A DNA stretch of 18,433 bases from Candidatus Methanofastidiosum methylothiophilum (GTDB lineage: Archaea; Methanobacteriota_B; Thermococci; Methanofastidiosales; Methanofastidiosaceae): positions 1 to 18,433 of the forward strand of contig LNGD01000017.1 of NCBI GenBank assembly GCA_001587675.1, given 5' to 3'. Position 1 is the first letter of the stretch. Each line of letters begins with the position of its first letter. The translations under genes were made by a program, and so were the position numbers. Shown piece by piece: positions 1-6,617 of this stretch. Below the pieces are notes generated by a model. The model saw only the letters and a program-made list of their open reading frames with translations. It was not told the DNA's origin and searched no databases.

Positions 1-1489
1 TTTTCATTAGTTCAGGAGTATATATGTTTTTCTTTCTTGAAACTTCTTCAAACACAGGATTAATTTCTATAAGCTCATCTTTGTCCATTACATTTCGTAT
101 ATAAGAGATTGCAAATATAGGTTCTATTCCGCTAGAGCATCCTGCTATAAGACTTATCGTACCTGTTGGGGCTATAGTCGTTACAGTGGCATTTCGAATA
201 GGAATCTCACCCCTATCATAGAAAATACTTCTTTCATAGTTTGGGAATGGCCCTCTTTTAATTGCAAGTTCTTTAGACATTTCAGTAGCTTCTTCTTTAA
301 TAAATTTCATTACGTTCTTTGCTATGTCAACAGCTTCATCAGAGTTATAAGGAATCCCCAATCTAAGAAGCATATCTGCAAATCCCATAACTCCAAGACC
401 TATCTTTCTATTGGCTTTGGTCATTTCTTCGATTTGGGCAAGAGGATACCTATTTACGTCAATTACATTATCAAGAAAATGAACCGACTTCTTAACTACG
501 TCTCTTAAATGATCATAATCTATTTCATATCCTTTTTCTGAATTCTTTAAAAATTTAGAAAGATTGATAGAACCAAGATTGCATGATTCATATGGTAAAA
601 GTGGTTGTTCCCCACAAGGATTTGTACTCTCAATTTCACCAATAGAAGGAGTTGGATTGCTCCTATTTAGTCTATCGATAAAAACTATTCCGGGTTCACC
701 ATTTTTCCAAGCCATTTTAACAATAAGTTCAAATACTTCCTTAGCATTAAGATGGCCTTCAACATTCCCTGTTCTTGGATTTATAATATCATAATCAGTT
801 CCATTTTCAAAAGCTTCGATAAACTTATCTGTTACTGCAACAGATATATTAAAATTATTTAGTTTGCTATTTTCTTCTTTACATTTAATAAACTCAAGAA
901 TGTCGGGATGGTCGATTCTAAGGATCGCCATATTCGCGCCTCTTCTCGTTCCTCCTTGTTTAATCGTTTCAGTTGCAGTATCAAAAACAGTCATGAATGA
1001 AACTGGGCCGCTAGAAATCCCTTTAGTTGTTAGGACTACATCATTTTTTGGTCTAAGCCTGGAAAATGAGAACCCAGTTCCGCCTCCACTTTTATGAATT
1101 AAAGCAGTGTATTTTATTGCATCAAAAATACTATCAATAGAATCATCTATGGGTAAAACAAAACAAGCAGATAACTGACCAAGTTCCCTGCCTGCATTCA
1201 TAAGAGTGGGCGAGTTTGGAAGAAACTCAAATTTGGTCATCATTTCGTAAAAATCTTTAGTTAATCCATCGACATCTGCCTGTTCATCATAAATTAAATC
1301 AGCTATTGCTATACTTTTAGCGACTCTCAAAAAAAGATCATTTGGAGTTTCGATAATATTTCCTTCTTGATCTTTTTTTAGGTATCTTCTTTCTAAAACT
1401 TTAATCGCATTATCTGATAAATTTAATGGCTCTTCTGCATAATCGGTATTACATATCCTATCATAATTATAACCTTCAGAAACTGCCAT
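1..1489 (-). CDS. nrdJ: Class II (adenosylcobalamin-dependent) ribonucleoside-diphosphate reductase, C-terminus beyond the window
   Basis: Reduces ribonucleotides to deoxyribonucleotides using a cobalamin-generated thiyl radical, in the cytoplasm. I translated this open frame directly: about 496 codons are in the window and it has no stop before the left edge. Family landmarks are the active-site Cys in LSACFVLP (about residue 107), KSGGGTGFSFSRLRP, the block NPCGEQPLLPYESCNLGSINL spread over residues about 283-303 (NPCGE and ESCNLGS carry the radical-pathway cysteines), and PTGTISLIAGCSSGIEP at about 437-453, which is typical of class II enzymes. No ATP-cone precedes the catalytic domain in the part seen. 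The ATG at 1489 has a GGAGGGA Shine-Dalgarno at 1501-1507. It diverges from hypB. The C-terminal cysteine tail lies outside the window. The enzyme needs no oxygen, which fits an anaerobe. Confidence 0.93.
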   Translation of the reverse strand, partial: MAVSEGYNYDRICNTDYAEEPLNLSDNAIKVLERRYLKKDQEGNIIETPNDLFLRVAKSIAIADLIYDEQADVDGLTKDFYEMMTKFEFLPNSPTLMNAGRELGQLSACFVLPIDDSIDSIFDAIKYTALIHKSGGGTGFSFSRLRPKNDVVLTTKGISSGPVSFMTVFDTATETIKQGGTRRGANMAILRIDHPDILEFIKCKEENSKLNNFNISVAVTDKFIEAFENGTDYDIINPRTGNVEGHLNAKEVFELIVKMAWKNGEPGIVFIDRLNRSNPTPSIGEIESTNPCGEQPLLPYESCNLGSINLSKFLKNSEKGYEIDYDHLRDVVKKSVHFLDNVIDVNRYPLAQIEEMTKANRKIGLGVMGFADMLLRLGIPYNSDEAVDIAKNVMKFIKEEATEMSKELAIKRGPFPNYERSIFYDRGEIPIRNATVTTIAPTGTISLIAGCSSGIEPIFAISYIRNVMDKDELIEINPVFEEVSRKKNIYTPELMK

Positions 1490-1550
1490 GCTTATATAAA
1501 TCCCTCCGAGTTACACATGTCTCAAACTATTAGGATAAATATCTTACTAA

Positions 1551-1562
1551 TTATAAATCTTT
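1551..1562 (-). promoter_or_regulatory. Candidate TATA box of nrdJ
   Basis: On the minus strand the sequence reads AGATTTATAATTAG, an archaeal TATA-like element. A start about 25 bases downstream (near 1530) would leave a leader of about 40 bases carrying the GGAGGGA Shine-Dalgarno. This is a motif reading only; no +1 is mapped. Confidence 0.4.
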
Positions 1563-1640
1563 TGGTAAATGATTTTTAAATTTTGAATTGCAAAAATTTT
1601 CTTAATTTCAACTGTATTTTCATAATTATATCTTATGATT

Positions 1641-1650
1641 TTTATAAATA
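1641..1650 (+). promoter_or_regulatory. TATA box of hypB
   Basis: TTTATAAATA at 1641-1650 is followed about 25 bases later by a predicted transcription start near 1670, about 15 bases before the ATG at 1686. Because the box lies inside the longer open frame that begins at 1635, it argues that the true hypB start is 1686. Confidence 0.55.
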
Positions 1651-1685
1651 CTAAATTATTTAAATTAACATTGTTTATATCTTCC

Positions 1686-2345
1686 ATGCATAAAACCTCT
1701 GACATTAGTATTGATAAAGATATAATAAAAGAGAACATAATGATTGCTAATGAGAACAAAGTTCTTCTAAAAAAATACAACGTTAAATCCTACAATATTA
1801 TGGGTGCAATAGGATCTGGGAAAACTTCACTTATAGAATTGGCAATTGATCATCTAGTAAAAAATGGAAAACAGGTTGCTGTTATAGCCGGGGATGTAGT
1901 CGCCGAATATGACTCTAACAGATTTAGAAAACATAAATGCTTAGTAATACCTCTTAATACAGGCAAAGAATGCCACCTAGATGCACATTTAATCTCGCAT
2001 GAATTGGAAGATTTAGAGGAGCGTGGCATTCTTCAAGATCTTGATTATCTTTTCATGGAAAATGTCGGAAACTTAATATGCCCTTCTGATTTCACCTTAG
2101 GAGAAGACAAAAGAATTGTAGTAGTCAGTGTTAGTGAAGGAGACGACATAGTATTAAAACATCCAACAATCTTTAGATTTTCAGAAATATGTATAATCAA
2201 CAAAATTGATATAGCCGAAGCTGTTGATGCGAGCCCTGAAAAAATGGAGAGAGACTGTCTATCTCTAAATCCAAGAATCAAGATCATTAAAACTTCAGTT
2301 AAGAAAAACATTAGAATAGATGAGTGGTTAAAGCTGTTTGATTAA
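1686..2345 (+). CDS. hypB: Hydrogenase nickel incorporation GTPase HypB
   Basis: G3E-family (SIMIBI) GTPase that helps insert nickel into [NiFe] hydrogenase large subunits, normally with HypA, which is not in the window. From the ATG at 1686 it is 219 residues: MHKTSDISID leads to Walker A GAIGSGKT at 40-47. The metal-binding Cys96-His97 follows in GKECHLDAH, then ENVGNLICP (Cys132) and the guanine-specificity motif NKID at 172-175. The N-terminal nickel-binding CxxCGC motif of E. coli HypB is absent, as in other archaeal forms. The open frame extends upstream to 1635, but those 17 residues look non-native and overlap the TATA box. It ends only 5 bases before the convergent PAS gene. It implies that the organism makes at least one [NiFe] hydrogenase or related nickel enzyme. 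Confidence 0.93.
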   Translation: MHKTSDISIDKDIIKENIMIANENKVLLKKYNVKSYNIMGAIGSGKTSLIELAIDHLVKNGKQVAVIAGDVVAEYDSNRFRKHKCLVIPLNTGKECHLDAHLISHELEDLEERGILQDLDYLFMENVGNLICPSDFTLGEDKRIVVVSVSEGDDIVLKHPTIFRFSEICIINKIDIAEAVDASPEKMERDCLSLNPRIKIIKTSVKKNIRIDEWLKLFD

Positions 2346-2350
2346 TTTGA

Positions 2351-3190
2351 TTACTTATAATCTTTCAAAAATTTTCGTGTGTCTTCAGTATCCATCCAGC
2401 CTTCGTCCAGTTGTTTAATAATCTCGTCTATTCTTTCAATTTGGACAAGTAATTTATTTTTGATATCTTTATCTGTAATCTTCACCTGAGTAAATGTGCT
2501 GAGTATGGCTAAAGGATTTCTTATATGATCGATCAAGTGAGCAAAATGCTCTATATTATTTTCAATTTGAACTAAAGCTTTCTTTCTCTCAGTGATGTCC
2601 CTGAAAGCAGTTACTGCACCTACTACCTCACCATTCTGAAAAATAAATTTATTATTGGCTTCAACTACAATTGTACTGCCATCTTTGTGCTTTAATTCAA
2701 GTTCAGCCTTCCCGCCCATTTTATTATCAATTCCTTGTCTGAACATTTTTGCCATAACTGGCATATATTTAACATCCAATATTCCAACATCAATGAAACT
2801 CTTTCCTAATAATTCATCTTTTTTATATCCTAATTTTATCTCCACTCTTTTATTTACATCAATAATTTTGCCATACTTATCAACGTAAACAATTATATCT
2901 CCAACTGTATCCAAGATAATATTATGCTTTCTTTCATTTTCTTTAATATATTCATTAGACTCCGAAATAGACCTAAATCCACGATTAACAAGAATGTAGA
3001 TAATTATTGCATTGATAATTATATAAATCATGCCTTTAAAGCTCTGAAGCATTGTTAAAGTAGGAACGTCCTTTGCAATCGTTGATAAAACTACATCTGA
3101 AAAAATTATCAGGACTATACTAATCATTACATATATTACAACAATAGTTATTGGATTCCCAAATGGTAATCTATCATCAATTTTATTCAT
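2351..3190 (-). CDS. Membrane PAS-domain signalling protein with HisKA-like C-terminus and no ATPase domain
   Basis: 279 residues starting at the ATG at 3190. Two hydrophobic segments (about 15-37 and 48-71) anchor it in the membrane. A PAS domain follows at about 86-205 (IILDTVGDIIVYVDKYGKIIDVN, ending with the PAC-type GAVTAFRDITERKKA). The last 70 residues hold an H-box-like segment, FAHLIDHIRNPLAIL, then a helical stretch with IDEIIKQLDEGW and RKFLKDYK. This resembles the dimerisation/phosphoacceptor part of sensor kinases, but no HATPase_c domain (N, G1, G2 boxes) follows before the stop. I know similar archaeal proteins with an RNPL...LDxGW tail; their mechanism is unclear. A candidate TATA box lies at 3254-3265. 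No response regulator is adjacent. The ligand is unknown. Confidence 0.8.
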   Translation of the reverse strand: MNKIDDRLPFGNPITIVVIYVMISIVLIIFSDVVLSTIAKDVPTLTMLQSFKGMIYIIINAIIIYILVNRGFRSISESNEYIKENERKHNIILDTVGDIIVYVDKYGKIIDVNKRVEIKLGYKKDELLGKSFIDVGILDVKYMPVMAKMFRQGIDNKMGGKAELELKHKDGSTIVVEANNKFIFQNGEVVGAVTAFRDITERKKALVQIENNIEHFAHLIDHIRNPLAILSTFTQVKITDKDIKNKLLVQIERIDEIIKQLDEGWMDTEDTRKFLKDYK

Positions 3191-3253
3191 CGTTAGCCCC
3201 GTTGGTAATTATCAAGAATAATACAAATATCATAACTATCTACGCATACAGCT

Positions 3254-3265
3254 ATATTTATAAAT
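3254..3265 (-). promoter_or_regulatory. Candidate TATA box of the PAS-protein gene
   Basis: The minus strand reads AATTTATAAATATAG here, about 65 bases upstream of the ATG at 3190, which gives a predicted start near 3230 and a leader of about 40 bases. The stretch 3191-3313 shows nothing else I can name. Confidence 0.4.
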
Positions 3266-3313
3266 TAATGATATAAGAATATTTTAAGGCTATAAAAGCA
3301 TTTCTTATGATTT

Positions 3314-3874
3314 TTAATAAAATATATGTTCTATAAGTATCCTAAAACCAATAATAATTAAAATCACTCCCCCAACCATCTTGATTTTATTTTCAAAGAA
3401 ATGGCCAAATTTATCTCCTATAAAAAATCCAATAAAACAAATCATAAAAGTAACAAATCCAATAATTAAAAAAGGTCCCATGATATCCATCTCAAGAAAA
3501 GCAAAGCTTAATCCCACTGCCAATGCATCAATACTGGTAGCAATTGACAATAACATTAAAACTTGAAAGTCAAGAGGATTGAAAGTTTCTTTTTTCGAGT
3601 CTGACATCAGCGTTTCATAAATAATTTTAAATCCCAAGAAAACTAATATTAAAAAAGCTATCCAGTGATCAAAAGAAGAGATAAAATTGGATATTTTTAT
3701 CCCTGATATCCATCCTATTAAGGGCATGATTGCCTGAAAGATTCCAAAAGAAGCAGATATCTTTAGTGCATCTGATATTTTTGGATTTTTGATTATAATG
3801 CCACTGGTGACTGAAACTGCCAAAGCATCCATAGAAAGCCCAATAGCAATTAGAATAACAGAAATTAATTCCAT
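3314..3874 (-). CDS. mntP: Manganese efflux pump MntP
   Basis: Small inner-membrane exporter that removes excess Mn2+. From the ATG at 3874 it has 186 residues, close to the usual family length, with about six hydrophobic segments. The two internal half-repeats are plain: LSMDALAVSVTSG near residue 13 and ATSIDALAVGLSF in the second half, each with the conserved membrane Asp. FGIFQAIMPLIGW between them is also family-typical. The frame can be extended to a TTG at 3892 (six more residues), but the ATG places the first membrane helix right at the N-terminus as in homologues. The gene follows iscU in the same direction after 65 bases, so it may be co-transcribed or have its own promoter. I see no yybP-ykoY-type riboswitch in this short gap. 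Confidence 0.92.
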   Translation of the reverse strand: MELISVILIAIGLSMDALAVSVTSGIIIKNPKISDALKISASFGIFQAIMPLIGWISGIKISNFISSFDHWIAFLILVFLGFKIIYETLMSDSKKETFNPLDFQVLMLLSIATSIDALAVGLSFAFLEMDIMGPFLIIGFVTFMICFIGFFIGDKFGHFFENKIKMVGGVILIIIGFRILIEHIFY

Positions 3875-3939
3875 TGAATCATCTTTGTTCAAGTTAATAA
3901 AAAGAATAAAATTAGTTTTTAAGGATATCTAACTAACAA

Positions 3940-4575
3940 TTAATCAATGAAATCAACGACAATCTCCTTGACATCCCACAGAGTCCCAATCTTTTCTTTG
4001 ACTTCTTCTTTTATAGATGCAGCAAATTGGTGAGTTGAAGGCAAATCAACAATAATAGAAACTTTACCATTGTCAATTTCTATTTTTTTAATAAGATTAG
4101 TTTTTACTACGTCAAGGCCTGTCAGTGGATTCATGATTTTTTTCAGTCTATTATTAACTATCTCAATTGTTGTCGGCGATTTTTCAGATACGAGCCCATG
4201 TTTTTCTTCATAGTTTTGTATTGCGGCCCTCAATCCTTCAACGGCTAGAACAGAGCAATGTGCTTTAATTGGAGGTAGTCCTCCTAGAGCTTCAGTTGCC
4301 TGTTGCCAAGTAATTAATTTAGCTTCATCAAGTGTTTTTCCTTTGGCCATATCGGTTATTATTGAACTTGTGGCAATATTGGACGCACATCCATAAGATT
4401 CAAATTTTATATCTTGGATTGTCTTAGTTTCTGAATCAACTTTAATGTAAACAGAAACCATGTCCCCACATGCAGGACTTCCTTCCGTTGCTTTACCATC
4501 AGGATTTTCTAATTTACCTACATTATGTGGGTGTCGAAAATGCTCCAACACCTTCTCACTATATGGAAATTTCAT
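3940..4575 (-). CDS. iscU: IscU-type Fe-S scaffold fused to a DUF59/MIP18-like domain
   Basis: 211 residues in two parts. Residues 1-128 are an IscU scaffold: YSEKVLEHFRHPHNVG, then the three cluster-ligand cysteines Cys36 (in ACGDM, with Asp38), Cys63 (in YGCASN) and Cys107 (in KAHCSV, preceded by His106). Residues about 137-211 (VNNRLKKIMNPLTGLDVVKT, a glycine-flanked beta hairpin, ending in KEIVVDFID) look like the DUF59/MIP18 domain found in SufT and other late Fe-S assembly factors. Standard NifU instead carries a BFD ferredoxin and an Nfu domain. This second part lacks an obvious Cys in its usual DPE/T loop. The ATG at 4575 has an AGGAGG Shine-Dalgarno at 4583-4588 that overlaps the iscS-like stop codon, so the two are translationally close. 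It is the last gene of the tusA-dsrE-iscS-iscU unit, before mntP. Confidence 0.88.
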   Translation of the reverse strand: MKFPYSEKVLEHFRHPHNVGKLENPDGKATEGSPACGDMVSVYIKVDSETKTIQDIKFESYGCASNIATSSIITDMAKGKTLDEAKLITWQQATEALGGLPPIKAHCSVLAVEGLRAAIQNYEEKHGLVSEKSPTTIEIVNNRLKKIMNPLTGLDVVKTNLIKKIEIDNGKVSIIVDLPSTHQFAASIKEEVKEKIGTLWDVKEIVVDFID

Positions 4576-4586
4576 TGTTAAACCTC

Positions 4587-5753
4587 CTATGAATTTTTGC
4601 CCAATGGACTGATTTTTCTGAGTTCTTCCACAACTTCAGAAATATTATCCACAACTGAATTAACATCTTCCATAGTGTTATACCGCCCAAATGTAAATCT
4701 TACAGATCCGTGAGCCCTCTCATGATCTCCACCTATACCCATTATGACATGACTAGCCTCAAGAGATTTACTAAAACATGCGGAACCCGTACTGACTGAG
4801 AATCCCCTCATATCAAGATGAAGAGTAATTGATTCACCCTCTACATAGTGAAAAGTTATGTTAGCATTATGAGGAATTCTTTTCTCCAAATGACCATTCA
4901 AAGTTGTATTTGGTATTTCGGTCAACACTCTCTTAATTAGATAATCACGAAACTGTTGTAATTTATTATTTTCTTCTTGAGTTACTAATTCAACAGCCTT
5001 TGCAAATCCAACAGCGCCTGGAATATTTTCAAGCCCAGCACGTTTGTTAAATTCCTGAAATCCCCCATCCATCCATTTGGTTAACGGTGTATTCTTTCTA
5101 ATAAAGAGGGCACCAGTTTCTTTAGGACCATGGATAGTATGAGCCGACACTGTGATTAGATTAGCATGTATTTTTTTGACATCGATTGGAATTCTCGTGA
5201 AGGTATGTGTTGCATCTGTATGAAAAAGAACTCCTTTTTGTTTGCATAAATTTCCTATTCTATTAATGTCTTGTAAAGTTCCAATCTCTTGATTTGCATG
5301 CTGGATTGATACTAATATTGTGTCGTTTCTAATGGAGTTCTCAAGCTGTTCAAAGTTAACTAATCCGTGTTGGTCCACATCAAGGTAAGTGATTTCAAAT
5401 CCTTGCTTTTCAAGACTTTTAGCGCTGTTCAGAACAGGGAAATCTTCAATTTTTGATACAATTATATGCTTTCCCTTTTTCTCCTTTAGTGCCAAGGCCA
5501 CACCTTTAATTGCCATGTTACTTGATTCAGTGCTCCCTGAAGTAAAAACTATTTCATCGTGCTCTGCCCCAAGTTTATTTGCTATAACTCCTCTTGCTTC
5601 TTCCAAAGCTTCTCTAGCTTCGATGCCCAGTGAATAGCCGAATTCAGAAGTAGCAACTGCATATACTTCAAAAAAATATTTTTTCATTGCTTCAAGCACT
5701 CTTTCATCAAGTCTTGTTGCAGCAGCGTTATCAAGATAAACATTTTTTTCCAT
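4587..5753 (-). CDS. NifS/IscS-like protein lacking the PLP lysine
   Basis: 388 residues with the full fold of class V aminotransferase-like cysteine desulfurases: YLDNAAATRLD at the start, TSGSTESSNMAIKG at 71-84, SIQHANQEIGT at 149-159, HTDATH at 178-183, GSACFS with the persulfide-forming Cys326, and HGSVRFTFGRYNT near 351. Key PLP contacts are changed. The Schiff-base lysine motif SAHK/SGHK reads SAHT (Thr206), the PLP-stacking His reads Asp104 (EDFPV), and the conserved Gln reads His183. I re-read these codons on the DNA and the frame is intact around them. From memory, Archaeoglobus fulgidus IscS also lacks this lysine (Asp instead), so there is a precedent. The ATG at 5753 has a GGTGA Shine-Dalgarno at 5760-5764. 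Its neighbours are dsrE-like upstream (14-base gap) and iscU downstream (11-base gap). True desulfurase activity is doubtful, and a persulfide relay or IscU-partner role is my inference. Confidence 0.9.
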   Translation of the reverse strand: MEKNVYLDNAAATRLDERVLEAMKKYFFEVYAVATSEFGYSLGIEAREALEEARGVIANKLGAEHDEIVFTSGSTESSNMAIKGVALALKEKKGKHIIVSKIEDFPVLNSAKSLEKQGFEITYLDVDQHGLVNFEQLENSIRNDTILVSIQHANQEIGTLQDINRIGNLCKQKGVLFHTDATHTFTRIPIDVKKIHANLITVSAHTIHGPKETGALFIRKNTPLTKWMDGGFQEFNKRAGLENIPGAVGFAKAVELVTQEENNKLQQFRDYLIKRVLTEIPNTTLNGHLEKRIPHNANITFHYVEGESITLHLDMRGFSVSTGSACFSKSLEASHVIMGIGGDHERAHGSVRFTFGRYNTMEDVNSVVDNISEVVEELRKISPLGKNS

Positions 5754-5767
5754 TTCAATTCACCATA

Positions 5768-6220
5768 TTAGATAAACAAAGTCATTCTTGATTCCATAGC
5801 TTCTTGGATATATGCCCCAACTGCACAGTAATCGTCAATAAGATCTTGCCTCAGATCTTCAGGTTTTACTCCCATTATTTCCATTGTCATGTCGCAGGCC
5901 AAAATTTTTCCCCCAAGTTCCTTGAAATCTGTTATGAGTTTTTCAAGAGAGATCACATTAGCTTTGTCCATTCTTTTTTTTATCATCATCTTGCCTAGGC
6001 CAAGCATATTCATTTTAGAAAGAGGTCCTTTATCTAACTCTCCTTTCTTCAATCTCTGAAGCCCCCAGAAAGTAAAGTAAAGTGATACTTCCATGCCCAT
6101 TGAAAGTGCCCCATTTCCAATTATTAAAGCGCTATAAATTTTATCCATGTCCCCGCTGTGAACAATAATCGTGGCCTTGTTCTTTTTTGAATCTATTGCT
6201 TGCATATCTTTATCCGCCAA
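5768..6220 (-). CDS. DsrE/DsrE2-family sulfur-carrier-like protein
   Basis: 150 residues from a TTG start. The start is decided by a strong Shine-Dalgarno, GAGGAGGG at 6227-6234 with a 6-base spacer; the first in-frame ATG (6205) has no such site. The fold is of the DsrE/DsrF/YchN type: TIIVHSGDMDKIYSALIIGN at the N-terminus, a hydrophobic strand SLYFTFWGLQRL, then KILACDMTMEIMGV with the conserved Cys109, a second Cys132, and a C-terminal TLFI strand. The ACDMT motif is typical of the DsrE2 group, whose cysteine carries persulfide sulfur in organisms with TusA/rhodanese modules. The gene overlaps the end of tusA by 28 bases, which implies coupled translation. Its role here is probably to accept sulfur from, or hand it to, TusA and the IscS-like protein. 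The exact donor is unknown. Confidence 0.87.
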   Translation of the reverse strand: MADKDMQAIDSKKNKATIIVHSGDMDKIYSALIIGNGALSMGMEVSLYFTFWGLQRLKKGELDKGPLSKMNMLGLGKMMIKKRMDKANVISLEKLITDFKELGGKILACDMTMEIMGVKPEDLRQDLIDDYCAVGAYIQEAMESRMTLFI

Positions 6221-6417
6221 GTATTACCCTCCTCTTCAATGGATAATATTTTGTAACCTAATGCTTTTACAGCCATTGGGATCTCTTTTTTAGACGCAGG
6301 ATGAGTACCCTCAATCTCAATTACATCTCCAGTAGCAGCTTTTCGCAAAGCTTTTCTGCACTCGACTAGCGGTACAGGACATGTTTGACCTTTTACATCT
6401 ATTTTTATTTCAGCCAT
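6193..6417 (-). CDS. tusA: TusA-family sulfur carrier
   Basis: 74 residues, the usual size for TusA. It has the signature CPxP at residues 13-16 (KGQTCPVPLVECRKAL), where Cys13 carries the persulfide; Cys20 and Cys72 are additional. GDVIEIEGTHPASKKEIPMAVKALGY and the final strand match the beta-alpha-beta-alpha-beta fold. The ATG at 6417 has GGTGAG just upstream (6421-6426). It is the first gene of the operon and its last 28 bases overlap the dsrE-like gene. The family delivers sulfur to tRNA thiolation, molybdenum cofactor synthesis or dissimilatory sulfur pathways. Beside an iscS-like/iscU pair, a link to Fe-S cluster assembly is the simplest reading. Confidence 0.93.
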   Translation of the reverse strand: MAEIKIDVKGQTCPVPLVECRKALRKAATGDVIEIEGTHPASKKEIPMAVKALGYKILSIEEEGNTWRIKICKQ

Positions 6418-6514
6418 TATCTCACCATGAAAAAATTAATAGTATTAAATGACTATATTCTTTCATTATATTTGATTTTAATATATTAAAAAAGTAACGG
6501 CAATAATTAATATA

Positions 6515-6530
6515 GATAAAAATTTTTATC
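6515..6530. repeat. 16-base perfect palindrome upstream of the tusA operon
   Basis: GATAAAAATTTTTATC is a perfect palindrome in the 200-base gap between the beta-helix gene end (6618) and the tusA start (6417), about 100 bases upstream of tusA. It could be an operator for the sulfur operon. With no loop it is a poor hairpin terminator, and chance is possible in such AT-rich DNA. I see no other clear element in 6418-6617 beyond AT-rich promoter-like sequence. Confidence 0.3.
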
Positions 6531-6617
6531 ACTTTTAAAATAATAAGAATTAGTACTTTTGAAAATATTCGATATATTAAAATAAAATATAAATAATTAG
6601 AAAATAGATTGGGTATT

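Noticed and set aside
1490..1640. Cobalamin riboswitch upstream of the B12-dependent reductase
   Set aside because: The leader predicted from the TATA box is only about 40 bases and no B12-box-like conserved core is visible.
1635..1685. N-terminal extension of HypB to the upstream ATG
   Set aside because: It contains the TATA box and adds a hydrophobic stretch not seen in HypB; the ATG at 1686 gives the normal archaeal N-terminus.
3875..3939. Manganese (yybP-ykoY) riboswitch before mntP
   Set aside because: The gap is 65 bases and shows no paired helices or the conserved loop.
5100..5170. Loss of the PLP lysine caused by a frameshift or misreading
   Set aside because: I re-read the codons (TCG GCT CAT ACT ATC CAT GGT); flanking family motifs are in the same frame, so the Thr is real in this sequence.
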